64,000 nt of DNA. Origin: Ichthyophis bannanicus. Its lineage: Eukaryota; Chordata; Amphibia; Gymnophiona; Ichthyophiidae. Positions 1 to 10,294 of this stretch are shown piece after piece; the stretch's first letter is position 1; each line of letters begins with the position of its first letter. The stretch is taken from NCBI GenBank assembly GCA_033557465.1, contig CM066033.1, positions 1,356,289,834-1,356,353,833 on the forward strand. The letters run 5' to 3'. Position numbers and translations under genes: made by a program. The notes beneath the pieces were generated by a model. The model saw only the letters and a list, made by a program, of their open reading frames with translations, searched no databases and was not told the DNA's origin.

Positions 1-945
1 GCTGACTGACCAGGCCATAGGCTGTGGGGGCCACAGGGACAGTGCTGCCTGCGACATGAGCTGAGATTGGGATCAAAGTGGCAGGCAGGATTGCCAACCA
101 TCCTCATCTTTGCACAGTGTGAGTGAGTGTGAGTTTGAGTGTGTGTGTGTGTGTATCCAGTGTTTTGTGGCTTTCTACACCTCATTGAGCCTTGTAGTGC
201 CTAGGCCAGGGGTGGCCAACTCCAATCCTGGTGCACCACAATCCAGCCTGGTTTTAGTGATGTCCCTAATGAATATTCATGAGATATATTTGCATCCACT
301 CCCTCCTTGTATGCAAATATACAATATATATTCTTTAGGGACATCATGAAAATCAGACAGGATTGTGGTGCACCAAGATTGGAGTTGGCCACCCCTGGCC
401 TAAGCTGTTTCAGCATTAGCCTGCAAATGTGCATGATGAGGAGCAAGGTGGTGTGGTTATGGCCTGAGACAGGGCGTATTGGCCAGGATGTGTCTGCATT
501 GGGGGTAGGGCAATGGCTGGGACGTTGTAGTGCACGACGTCCATCTGCATGGACCGAGTAGCTTAGGCATGTCATGCTGGGAGGGCACTCTCACTCTGAC
601 CGAGCAGTGATCATGGCACAGCTATGTATCCACATAGTGCTATGTAGTGTCTTGTTCTAGTGATGTGCGTGTATGTCCTGTCCTGAGGGCCAGATCACTG
701 ATCTAACTGCTGGGTGCACAAGGTTGCTCTGTGCACATGCAATGTGTACTGCCCAGCAAACTGTCTGCAGTTGGTTACTTACATGCAAACGGTGCCTCGC
801 TATTTGCAAGTTGCATGTTTAACGACTAGACATATAACTCTGTATTCTGTTGCGCGGCTGCATGTCTAACCACGTGAGCAGGGAATTCCATCTATGTTTT
901 GGACGTATACAGCTGGTCTGCACGTCTTTCTCAGAATAGGGCCCT
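1..945 (+). repeat. Dispersed repeat, copy A (Harbinger-like flank)
   Basis: Non-coding repeat unit. Bases 1-60 closely match 58101-58160 on the same strand. Bases about 440-800 match 33350-33665 (same strand) and 59180-59512 (opposite strand), including the shared phrase GGGAGGGCACTC. Near 930-945 the motif TCTCAGAATAGGGCCC resembles PIF/Harbinger ends, which often start GGGCC, and TATAGAATTGGCC near 62680 is similar. I infer a Harbinger-associated, probably non-autonomous unit. It is interrupted at 207-397 by a palindromic MITE. A (GT)n run lies at about 139-153. The ORFs in this stretch are short and overlap on both strands, with no protein signature. Confidence 0.45.
207..397. mobile_element. 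Palindromic hAT-type MITE with 8-bp duplication
   Basis: Fold-back element of 191 bp. It starts CAGGGGTGGCCAACTCC and ends with the reverse complement GGAGTTGGCCACCCCTG. The two halves are inverted copies of each other around an AT-rich centre. Flanking 8-mers GCCTAGGC (199-206) and GCCTAAGC (398-405) differ at one base, consistent with a hAT 8-bp target duplication. A half copy lies at 59513-59635 at the same position within the related repeat there, so the insertion probably pre-dates spread of the host repeat. Confidence 0.75.
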
Positions 946-1069
946 AAGTGAAAATGGGTTCATAAATGTGAGTATGCAGTTTTCTTCTTTAGCAAAATCA
1001 CTAAAACTACGTTCAAATGACTCTTGCAATAATCTGATTTTTTCAGTATATTCTGTAAAATTGCCTTTG

Positions 1070-2278
1070 TCATTCACTCTGTTCTTTTAAATGTGGAAAC
1101 TGGCTCAAATCTTCATTTTCTGACTGAGAGGTAAACAGTTTTAACGTCATCTTGAATGCACTGATATCATTTACTAAGCTAGGAAACAATTTGTTCTTGC
1201 CCTGCAGTTTCAAATTTAGATCATTGGTAACATCAATTAAAAATGCTAAATCAAATAGCCATTTGCTATCACATAAAAAGGCTCTTTTCTCAGGCAGCTC
1301 ATCCTTCTCTTCTAGAAAATTATGAACACTATTTTTCAGTTTCCAGACTCTACTGAGAACCTGACCTCTGGAAAGCCAGCGCACCTCACAATGAAGGATG
1401 AAATTACCATATTCCAAATCTAACAATTCACAATATCCTCTGAAATCTCTTCTGTTTAATCCTCTTGCTCTAATTTTATTCATGCATTTCACAACCGGTA
1501 GCATAACATGCTGCAAATTTAAAGGTTTTCCGCACAGTCACTCTTGGGGGTATGTTTACTAAGCAGCAGTAGCGGCTTCTGTGCGATATCAGAGCCGCGG
1601 CCCCATTGAATTCAATGGGGCCACAGCTCCCAAATCACACGGAAGCCGTTACTGCTGTTTAGTAAACATACCTCTAGGTGTTTAATGCAGTGATATTTTA
1701 ATAAAGGGCGACCTAAGAAGATTTCAAACAAAGTTGCAGTCCCAGCTGCTTTACCTATCATTGACGGTGCTCCGTCAGTACAAACACTAATGAGTTTACT
1801 AGAATCTAGTTGCAGACTTTACTTTGTCAAATATGTCCGATCCTCTTGTTTTTCCATGAAGTGACTCAAGTCTGATAAGTTCTTCAAAGGTGTTAAAATT
1901 ATCATCAATTCCTCTTATAAAAATGCTTAACCGAGCTACATCGCATATGTTAGCAGATTTGTCCGAAAAGAAAAGAAAGTAGAAGCCTGGGCAGGGTCGT
2001 TAGTTGCTCAAATACATCATGGGGAAAGTTCTTCAGTGCATCCTTGCTTTGACAGACTGATTTTGTCTACTTTTTTTTTCAATATTTTTATCACCTAGAC
2101 ATCTTGCAAATATTTGGAGACAAGGCTTAACAATTTCTTCTCCATCAGAGAAAGACTTCAATTTTTTAGGCAACGCAGAGGCAATTTCATAGGACACTTC
2201 CATCATCACCAAACTTTCACAACTTCTTTTAACAAATATATTTTGTCTTCTTTTTATTTCATCCTTTTTCTTAATCAC
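1070..2278 (-). pseudogene. hAT transposase, GTF2IRD2-like, broken
   Basis: Read from 2278 down to 1070, this is a decayed hAT-superfamily transposase of the type domesticated in GTF2IRD2. The 2278-2033 part carries the N-terminal stretch with SYEIASALPKKLKSFSDGE. The 1990-1700 part holds degenerate coding with IFIRGIDDNFNTFEEL and CTDGAPSM, the latter containing a catalytic-region Asp. The 1516-1070 part is an open 148-codon block with PVVKCMNKIRARGLNRRDF and CEVRWLSRG, typical of the RNase H-like fold of this family. Frameshifts and stops separate the parts, and a hairpin MITE at 1546-1674 splits the region just after the HCIKH stretch. The 3' dimerisation region is not visible. Family assignment is from recognition of conserved phrases. 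It is not functional as it stands. Confidence 0.8.
1546..1674. mobile_element. Short hairpin MITE (GGTATGTTTACTAA ends)
   Basis: Near-perfect inverted repeat: left end GGGGTATGTTTACTAAGCAG, right end the complement TAGTAAACATACC. The central palindrome CCCCATTGAATTCAATGGGG is exact. It sits inside the hAT transposase remnant, so it is the younger insertion. Related ends occur at 3839, 4450, 25020, 41951 and 63204, which marks a local MITE family. Confidence 0.75.
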
Positions 2279-2351
2279 ATACTCTTTCCATAACTCGGAC
2301 TGTGATAAGGAAGCTTATCATAGCTCAGGAAGGAGCTATAGAAAAGGTGAA

Positions 2352-3239
2352 GTGACTCTGAACAAGCAACCTGTCAGTTCTGGTAGAAATAAGAAAACAG
2401 AATTTTCCCATAAAAGACTACCAGTCCCAGAATGCACCAGGTTTCCAACAGCCCTTAGAGGAGCTGAAGTGGGGAAACGTGTGTTCAATCAGGAGGGCTA
2501 TGAGGTAATACCTAAGCACTCATCTCAAAGGGCAGGGCCTGATTCAGCACAGCTGCGCTGTATTAGGGAGGAGCACTCATCCAAGCAGAATAAGAGTAGA
2601 GTTTATTCTACAGATGACCATCTTCATGATCACCTTGGATATCCAGAGAAGGATCATCAGTTTCATCTGAAGGATCATCAGAAGCAGAAGCCAAACCGGA
2701 CGGACAGAGAGGGAAAGAGACCCTCTGGAAGAAAGAGGAGAAAAGCCTTTGAGAGGTCTAGAAGAGTCCAAAGCAGTACGTATACTGGGAGGCATTTCAA
2801 GGGCCAGCATAAACCATTGGACTGGAGAAAGCCAGAGGAATGGTGCTGCAGAGCTAGGAATCACCAGACGCTACCTGTGAGGGAGACGGCTGCACGTGGA
2901 AGGGACCCTAAGACCTATGCCAGAAGGTATGTGAAGAGAGATCCAGTGTCCAGGGATCTGGATTGGAAGGCTGGACATAAGAACTGGATTACATACTGGC
3001 CAGGCTATATAGAGAAGAACTCTAGCAGCAATGGAAGCTCAGGTATGAACACTGATCTATGCCCTAGCTATAACCTTGAAAGACAGCAGGGAAACAAGTA
3101 TTCTCCTGAAAATGTTCCATTGAGAGATTCATCTGTGCCAATCCATGATATTGAACCCATGCTTGTTGAACAAGGGGGAATAATAGCAGATGAGGATCCT
3201 GTTTATATGGACTGCTCTCTATCTAAACTCCGTTGGTAA
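2352..3239 (+). CDS. Unrecognised 295-codon ORF, basic and hydrophilic
   Basis: Open frame from ATG 2352 to TAA about 3239. The product is rich in Lys, Arg, His and Ser, with a basic stretch near residues 115-145, no membrane segment and no domain I recognise. The C-terminus ends in an acidic patch followed by YMDCSLSK. A second unrecognised ORF at 7083-7514 ends in a loosely similar way (PMDCTLC), and both are followed within about 400 bp by AATAAA-containing AT-rich DNA. The codons show no obvious decay, but this is repeat-rich DNA and the frame could be part of an uncharacterised non-autonomous element. Function is unknown; it may not be a gene. Confidence 0.3.
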   Translation: MTLNKQPVSSGRNKKTEFSHKRLPVPECTRFPTALRGAEVGKRVFNQEGYEVIPKHSSQRAGPDSAQLRCIREEHSSKQNKSRVYSTDDHLHDHLGYPEKDHQFHLKDHQKQKPNRTDREGKRPSGRKRRKAFERSRRVQSSTYTGRHFKGQHKPLDWRKPEEWCCRARNHQTLPVRETAARGRDPKTYARRYVKRDPVSRDLDWKAGHKNWITYWPGYIEKNSSSNGSSGMNTDLCPSYNLERQQGNKYSPENVPLRDSSVPIHDIEPMLVEQGGIIADEDPVYMDCSLSKLRW

Positions 3240-3838
3240 CTTTCTGTTATAAAGTACAGCAACCATCACAAAGAAATACAAATTTGTTCTTTAATCTACT
3301 CAGAAAAGCTCCTGAAGCAGGATTTGACCCACACAGTGGAAGGCAAGCCAGCTAAGGGGTTTCAGCTGGTAACTGCTAGCAATTAAGCCTTACCTAATTG
3401 ATTGTGAGCTAGGAGAGAATCACTTCTGTATCTATGTGGGAAGTAATCAGAAGTTAACCTGAAAAGAACAGTTTGTTTCTTGCTTTGTGGCTTTTCATTT
3501 GTTGTTTTCCTGATTTTAACTTTGTTTTTCCAAGTTAACACTGAAAGCAAGTAACCTAATTTATGTGCTACCAAGCATATCTGTGTTGGGAGAAATAAAC
3601 CCATAAATAAATATCTTATTGGCTTTACCCAAGAGCACAACTAAATTATTGTCAGCAGCTGTGTCTGGTGTGAATGAACTACATTGCCCACAATACCTTG
3701 CAAATCATATAGATATATGCACTTGCCAAGACTGTGAAAAATTCTCACCCAGGCAGCCGTCTGACAGGACCTAAGCACTAATTTCAGGTTTTTTTCCTAT
3801 ATGAGCCTGATGATTTTTATAGTGTCTATTAAGATCAT
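3240..3838. other. AT-rich non-coding stretch after ORF
   Basis: No gene is seen. AATAAA motifs lie near 3595 and 3605 on the plus strand and could end a transcript from the upstream ORF. The rest is unclassified. Confidence 0.4.
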
Positions 3839-4450
3839 GGGGTATGTTTATTAAAGGACGCTATTTGCGCTGCTGCCACATTATCAGGCGATAAGGTACC
3901 TTATCGCCTGGTAACGCGCCTTCATCGGGCGATAAGGTACCTTATTGCGAAAAAATGCGCGCAGCAGCACAAATGAGCGCTGAAGGCAGAGAAAGGCTCC
4001 CGGAGCGCGGAGGAAGGCTCCCCAGGGGCAGAGGAAGGCTCCCCAGGGGCGGAGAGAGAGGGTCAATGCGTGGAGAGTGGGAGGGGAGAGGCTCCCTGCA
4101 CACTAACGCTGTGGAATCCGGGGCTGAAAACTAACACCAGTGAAACATAAAGGGCAATGCCTCAGCCAGCCTTATGCATTAGACACCCTGGGGGATTGAA
4201 CCCATGACCCCATACCTTAGGTCAGTGTATCAACCAATGTGCTACGCCTCTGCTGCTCTGTTTGCATGTCAGCACACCTACTTAAGATTAATGCGCATCA
4301 ACGTGGCACGCATCCCTCTATCGTGTGATAATGTGCACCATGCAACTTATTGCGCGATTGCTACGTTTAGACCGGAACATCCACTCTCCTTATGGCATCC
4401 TGCACATTATTGCTGGGTGCACATTAAGACGGTGTAGTAAACATACCCCC
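3839..4450. mobile_element. MITE-like element, 612 bp, GGGGTATGTTTA ends
   Basis: Bounded by GGGGTATGTTTATTAA at 3839 and the complement TAGTAAACATACCCC at 4450. The left half contains inverted GCGATAAGGTACCTTATCGC motifs and a short tandem run of GAGGAAGGCTCCCC (about 4005-4050). The right half (about 4145-4450) is also found at 24707-25024, and the left half resembles 63204-63515, so at least three related copies lie in this window. No coding capacity. Confidence 0.65.
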
Positions 4451-5090
4451 TGGTGTAACTGTTTAGCCAGCTATTGCTATGTGAAAAGGCGTAGCACACC
4501 AGTTAATACAATTCCCTAAAAGCCAGTGGTGATGGGTTTGAGGCTCAAGTGTGGCAGCAACCAGAGAAATGTATAATAAACAAATTGTGTTTTAAAATGT
4601 CAGACACATCACTGCAATGTGCGTCTGCAGCATAGATTCCTATATATATTGTTTGTGATACCATTTCCTGTGTAGCAGATGTGGGATAGGCAAGGGCGCA
4701 TGCGCGTGCGTCCGTGTGTACGTGAGCAGGGCATTAGAGAAAATGGCCACCAGGTCACGAAAGCCAGCTTTTACCAGCAGGGAGCTGTGCCACCTCGGCA
4801 GCCTCATATGCACCAAGTAGCACAAGCTGTTCCCTGGTTCCTCCAGGCGCCAGGACCTAGGGAGAGTGCGGAGGGCCTGGGACCGCGTGACACGGTGCTA
4901 CAATCGTGTGGCAGACTACCCACGTGAGGTAAGTGTATGGGGACAGGTCAGTATATCCAGATATATATATCCAGTGTCGATTGTAGCTGTGCATGCTGCT
5001 GTGTGTAGGTAGTCTATCTCATTTATGTTTATTAGGTAAACCCACGTGATATATCGTCAATGTATCACATCTGAGTGGTGTGCCCTATCC

Positions 5091-6400
5091 CCAGGAGGCT
5101 AAGGACCTGATCACAGAGTTCCAGATGCCATCCTGGTGTCATGGAAGCTGCTGCTGTTGATGTGTTGAAACACACTGTAACACAAGAAGGCCATAGATCT
5201 GCCTAAGGAGGTTTGTGTGAACATCATGCTGATATGGTAAGTTCCACATTTGCATGGTCACACACAATGTTCCCTCTAATTTTCTGTAGGCTGTGTGCGC
5301 ATAAAATATCAGCTGTGCAGCTTTTGAAGGAAGGTTAAATTTTTGTGCGCCACATAACGACACTCAGAGTTATATACTTTAAAATTTGACTACACGTCAG
5401 AATACAGTATGTACACCACATTGATTGCACTAGAAAATATTGTATAACTTGTGAAAACCGTAAATGCACAACAACTTTTAAATTTTAAGACGTCTGTGTT
5501 GTTTTCTATCAGAATCAGAACTGTAATTTTTGTGCGCTCTGTTGTAAAGTATGTGCGCTCACTCGGCGAGGTGTGTGCGCGCGCACAAGCGCACAGCTTA
5601 GAGGGAACAGTGGTCACACATCTACCCTACCCCCAGGAGTCCTGAGACGTGCTCCAAATGGTCTGTCAGTCCCCCTGGTGATATGGTTGTGTGTGCCCTT
5701 GCAGTTTAAAACACCTGCCCGACACCCAGGAGTCCTGAGAGCCCATTAAAGTGGGTTCCCAGTCACCCTGGTGGTATGGTTAATGCCGCTGTTGCTGTTT
5801 TCTAATTCCCCCTACCTCCAGGAGTCCTGAGAGCCCATTAAAGTGGGTTCCCAGTCACCTTGGTGGTATGGTTAATGCCGCTGTTGCTGTTTTCTAATTC
5901 CCCCTACCCCCAGAGTCCTGAGAGCCCATTAAAGTGGGTTCCCAGTCACCCTGGTGGTATGGTTAATGGCGCTGTTGCTGTGCTATATTCCACCCTACCC
6001 CCAGGAGTCCTGAGACCTGCTGAAAGTGTCCTCTCAGTCACCCTGGTGATATGGTGTATGTTGCTTAGGCACCCAACCCCAAGGAGACCTGAGACCTGAG
6101 TGCAAAGGTGGGTATGGCATCTAGATATTGTGGTAGGTGATGCCGGGTTGGGACACACATTGGCCTTATTCCATGGAGGCCCAGACCCCAGTACACATGT
6201 CCGTTATGGCTCATGATTGTATGGTAGGTGCAGCTGTGTATGTGCTGTAAACCATCACACCCCCAGGAGCCATGAGACCTGCTTACGAAGGTCTGAAACA
6301 AATCCATATATCATTGATGTGTATGCCATTTCAGGTCACACATCTGCCCAATCCCCAGGAACCCCGTAACTGATCGCAGAGGAACATCATAGATGCTGGT
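5091..6400. repeat. Degenerate ~90-bp tandem repeat in intron
   Basis: Units begin with CCCCAGGAGTCCTGAGA and recur about every 90 bp (about 5091, 5633, 5728, 5818, 5911, 6001, 6079, 6171, 6261, 6351). The three central units (5728-6000) are nearly identical and the outer ones are increasingly divergent. A hAT MITE (5265-5612) interrupts the array. It lies inside the presumed intron of the decayed Myb-like gene. Confidence 0.75.
5265..5612. mobile_element. hAT MITE, 348 bp, perfect 8-bp duplication
   Basis: Ends CAATGTTCCCTCTAA at the left and TTAGAGGGAACAGTG at the right form imperfect terminal inverted repeats. The 8-mer GTCACACA flanks it exactly (5257-5264 and 5613-5620), diagnostic for hAT insertion. 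The interior is AT-rich, with GTGCGC-rich stretches near both ends. A fragment with the same end lies at 46641-46680. Confidence 0.85.
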
Positions 6401-6421
6401 GTAAGGGTACAACACCTCACA

Positions 6422-7514
6422 ATGCCCACACCACAAAAACAAAACGTAATGGTCCAAAACCGTTCCATACTCATTATCGTTCAACATCCATGTATATATT
6501 GTGATACAGTGGCCAGCACAGAACCCCTGGGTACAGGAGAAAAGGAAGAGCTTACCTTGCAGTCACCTGGGCAGAAAGCATGTTCAGGTTATGAGAAGCC
6601 AGAGAATGGTGGAACAAGCTTTCCCTGCACTGGGTGTGACGCAGCAGAAAGCCAGAAAGCATATTCAGGTTGTAAGGTTCCAGAAAGTAGTAGAACAAAC
6701 TTTCCCTACACTGGCTGTGACGCAGTAGAAAGCCAGGAAGCTAATCACGTCCACCTGGGCCAGGAAGCACGTACAATGTGCAGGAGTCAGGAGGATAAAA
6801 GTGGCTGGGAAATGCCAGTAGGGGGAGGTGCCACAGGAGGTGCATTGGAAGGCAAGAGAGGTGCATTGGAAGGCAAGAGAGGAGCAGGCAAGGGAGGTGC
6901 TCGTGCACAGGTCTCCCAAGCCAGAGGGGGCATCGTCCCAATGAGAGTGAGTAAGCAGCTGGAGGGCAGAGGTCACAAGCAGGAGAGCTTGCTGGGACCA
7001 GGAAGCATCGGGTGTGTCCCTGCAGTAAGGAACAGCAGAAGGGAAGCCTTTCCTGGAGGTTACGACAGCCCAGACCAGTCAATTGCTGAAGGGAACTCTC
7101 ATGGCAAAGCAGGCTACAGCCCAAGTAAAGGTGTTGAGAGAGGAAGGCGTGAAAGCTGGTTATCCAAGAAACAAAGCTAAGTACACTAATTTCTCCAGAG
7201 GGCAAGAGGTGGGCTCGGCTAGGAAAGCAAAGGCTAATTGCTGGAAGGAAAACCCTTGGTGGAAGGAAGGGAGGAGCCTCAGAGAAATAGGCTCCAGTAC
7301 TGGTCCCCAGGACTTCCCTTATACAGAACGGTTCCTTGCCCCAAGAGCTGCTGCCTCTAGAGAGAGTTCTGTGAATGATAGATGTGGAAAGTGTTACCCA
7401 CTTACAAGTTTAGACGCTGAGCAGATGCAATGGGAGAGCACTAATCAGGACATTGATTACAGCCCAATGGATTGCACGCTCTGTATTTCGGATGAGATTA
7501 CCTCTTTATGTTAA
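6422..7514 (+). CDS. Unrecognised ORF pair with internal 27-residue repeat
   Basis: Two overlapping open frames: 6422-7180 (252 codons) and 7083-7514 (143 codons), offset by one frameshift if they belong together. The first contains a duplicated block of about 27 residues, each with FPCTGCDA or FPYTGCDA (about 6585-6665 and 6666-6746), and a Gly-rich stretch GALEGKRGALEGKRGAGKGG. The second ends PMDCTLC. No domain is recognised. Length and openness suggest past selection or chance in G-rich DNA. The similar ending of the ORF at 2352-3239 hints that both derive from one unknown element family. Neither has a visible partner gene. Confidence 0.25.
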
Positions 7515-8413
7515 GCAAGGAAGCAAGAGCATTGTTATACCTGTTTTTGAAAGAAGGTGCATTTTTGGTTATTTTGCTGTGAAGAAACAGTTTCTTTAAT
7601 CCTTTGTTTGCTGTATAAGAAAAACAGAAATCCACACGGGAAAGGGAATAAATCCTCATCATTATAATTTTGCCTTAAACACGGCTACAGAGTTTTCTTT
7701 ACTAAGGCAGCTTGCACCACACGCCCTAGGCGACCGCCTAATAAGGACTATGGTAGCAAGCGTCTGACAATATATCAATGTTCATTATATGTTTTGAAAC
7801 ACACAATGCTGCACATAAGATCTCAGTAACCACGGGCCTACAACACGCATACAACAGACTAAACTGTCATAATCCACAAGCCCTTATAACATCACTGACC
7901 TTCCATGCAGATCCTGACAAACCACCCAAACTCAATCAATGAGACAGCACTTAACTGTCAGAAACATGCTTTGTGTCTCAAAGGGTGGCCGTCCTGCTTA
8001 CCCCTCCCCGATGCCGCAACCCAGAGCTCAAAGGCGTTATGCACGCATCATTGACCCATCAGGGGAAAAGCACCTGTCCAACAAAACATATAACCAACAG
8101 GAAATACACAAGCAATGAAGAACAACAGCACAAGCCAGCACACCCAACTCAGGCCCCGCACTCACCCCTAATCAACGTTAGTAAGGCAAACAGCCAGTGG
8201 ATTGTGGATGTCATGTTGGTTATATGTTCTGTACCCACATGCACAGACCCACAGCCACACATGCAGGTGGCACTGGCAACCGTTAGTAGAAGAAGCGCTG
8301 AGCAGAGGCGCAGGAGCAGCACGATGCTGTGCACAGAGATGTGTGATATGTGTTTGACACCCACAAGAGATATATAGTCATTAATGCACCCTCGCATTGT
8401 CTTCCCCCCCTAG
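7515..8413. other. Non-coding intron-like DNA
   Basis: No gene is seen. AATAAA near 7649 follows the unrecognised ORF. The stretch ends in a polypyrimidine tract and CCCCCTAG acceptor at 8413, in front of the Myb-like exon. Confidence 0.4.
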
Positions 8414-8464
8414 GTGGAGGACCTATGGAAAAAGGGCCGGGAGATGCGTTTGAAATGGCCAGGG

Positions 8465-8959
8465 TTCCTGGAGCGGCTCATTTGGAACTCCATCCCGGAG
8501 GACCTAAGATATACAACAGAAATTATAGAATTCCGCAAAAAACTGAAAACTTATCTCTTTGCCATGCACTACAAAAACATAGATAATTCATTGATCATCC
8601 CAGAAAAAGGCTAAACTACATCCCACTGAGTAACGTCAACCTCATAACTTAATCAGATATTACACCCACTTGTAAATAACCATGATTTAAATCTAACGAG
8701 CTTACAAACCTGTATTTGTACATAGTTCTTAACCTTGTTCTTGTTCTGTTATGTATCTAACCATTACACTGTTCTGTTATATACTTAACCAATACACTGT
8801 TCTGTTACGTATTTAACCTTTACATTGTTTACTGCCAAAAATTGTTCTATGTAAAACAAGCCCTTGCTTTGTTGACTGTTGTTCAATTGTAAACTGCACC
8901 TGAACTCTGGAAGATGCGGGATATAAATGATTGTTAAATAAATAAAATAAATAAATAAA
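8465..8959 (+). mobile_element. L2-like LINE, 3' end
   Basis: The coding tail ERLIWNSIPEDLRYTTE...FRKKLKTYLF is the conserved C-terminus of L2-like LINE ORF2 (WNSLP motif). It is followed by a 3' UTR and an AAATA-type tail at 8935-8959. It is 5'-truncated and inserted within the Myb-like exon 2. Confidence 0.8.
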
Positions 8960-9265
8960 TGTGGCGGTGAGTGCCGCGACCTCTACAGCTCTGTAGATAA
9001 TGTCACGGTGGCCCACCAGCCTGTGTGGGGCCAAACTATTTACATGTGTTATGCGACTCACATGATAGTGTGCTAATGACTGTCATCCTCCGCAGAGGGC
9101 GATACCACCGGTGAGGGCCCCTCAATGTCCGTCGAGTCCCAGAGGCGCCCCTCTGCCCACTGTGCCACGGAGTTGGAGGAGGAGATGGAGGAGGAAGGGG
9201 CAGGGATGGAGGAGGCGGAGGCAGAGGAGGAGGCGGGAATGGGAAGACAGCAACACCCACAACAG

Positions 9266-9360
9266 CTGGGGAAATATGACCTGGAGTGTACACTGTTGGG
9301 AAGAGGACACTGGGCTTGCCGTAGCTTTGTTCGACCAATATGCCATTTCTTATGTTCACA
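9266..9360 (+). mobile_element. CR1-like LINE 3' tip, diverged
   Basis: Matches, with many substitutions, the 3' tip seen intact at 44750-44846: TATGACCT, CACTGTTGG, ACTGGGCTTG and the terminal TTATGTTC. It is fused in frame after the acidic Myb-like exon, so the apparent open frame through here is chance. Confidence 0.6.
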
Positions 9361-10270
9361 TGTTGCATTGGGGATATATGCTTTGTAAATAGTTTGTAAA
9401 TACAGTTTTGAGAATACATCACAATGGTCCTGTGTCTCCCTTACAGACAGACTGTGGATGTCAGCATGGGACATGTGTGTAGATCAGCATGTGTATGTAT
9501 GGTAGACATGGGTATCATACATGGTCCATCTCCACACACAGTTGTGGGGGCTGCCCATGTGTATAGGCATCTGAGTCCCATGTTGACCTTGTGATGTGCC
9601 AATGTGGGGCATGTCCTAAAGTCCCTGGTCACGTGCATGCTGTGTGCAATGTGTTGGAACCATATCTGATGCACCATGCTTGTGTGCCAATAGGGGAAAC
9701 GGCTAGCAGCGGGTTGGTGGCATGGAGGGTGAGATGCAATACTGCACCCAGGAGCTGCTCCGGGGGATAGCTGTTGGGGCGACATAGGTCAATGCATGTC
9801 ACAGGGCTGAGCGGTGGGCAACTACAAGTGCTAGTGAAGGGTGATCAGCTGACCAGAGCAAGCCACTGTTGTCTCCCTGTGCTGTATGCAAGCCTGTGAG
9901 GGATGTCAGCCATGTAGGCCCTGCAGTGGGCAGGGAGGATGGGCACACATGTGTCTCCAATGATGGAGGGTCTATGGGGTGGGAGAGGGTGGCACATCCC
10001 TACACCAGACATGTAGCACCATGAACATATGGCTGTTCAACGGGAGAAGCTTGGTATACCCCCACGCATAGGTTATGGGGCGGGGACCTGGCACAGTCCA
10101 TGCCACACAGGGCATGGTCTGACCTATGTGTGCCGATAGGTGGCAGTACAGACACCCCACCACTGAGGGGCATGGGTAAGGCACATGTAGGCAGGGAGAC
10201 AACAGGAGGTGCAGGGTACGTAGGGGTCCACAGTGCCATACATTGGAATCAAACACATAGGATGTAACAT
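9361..10270. other. Non-coding DNA between Myb-like genes
   Basis: No protein signature on either strand. The sequence is CA/TG-rich without clear tandem order. It probably belongs to the flanks of the two Harbinger units. Confidence 0.35.
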
Positions 10271-10280
10271 TTTAACATGT

Positions 10281-10286
10281 TTTATT
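10281..10286 (-). terminator. Polyadenylation signal of Myb-like gene
   Basis: AATAAA on the minus strand, 9 bp after the stop codon of the Myb-like gene ending at 10295. Confidence 0.55.
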
Positions 10287-10294
10287 TGTAATGT

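Larger units (their letters stand above)
4743..9260 (+). pseudogene. Myb/SANT-like gene of a Harbinger element, decayed
   Basis: Exon 1 (4743-4928) starts ATG with MATRSRKPAFTSREL, has one in-frame TAG, then reads AWDRVTRCYNRVADYPRE up to a GTAAGT donor. Exon 2 begins after CCCCCTAG at 8414 with VEDLWKKGREMRLKW. Joined in phase this gives a trihelix/SANT-like motif in which Trp and the basic tail are spaced as in Myb/SANT DNA-binding proteins of Harbinger transposons. Exon 2 is cut by an L2-like tail (8465-8959). An acidic Glu-rich block (9096-9260) opens with GDTTGEGPS, resembling GDTTSEGEQ in exon 2 of the gene at 10295-12468. In autonomous Harbingers this second protein helps import and position the transposase. 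This copy is broken by a stop and by insertions. Confidence 0.5.

Noticed and set aside
9111..9392. Complete acidic protein of 87-93 residues
   Set aside because: It fuses a Myb-like acidic exon with a diverged CR1 3' tip and is overlapped by open frames on the other strand.
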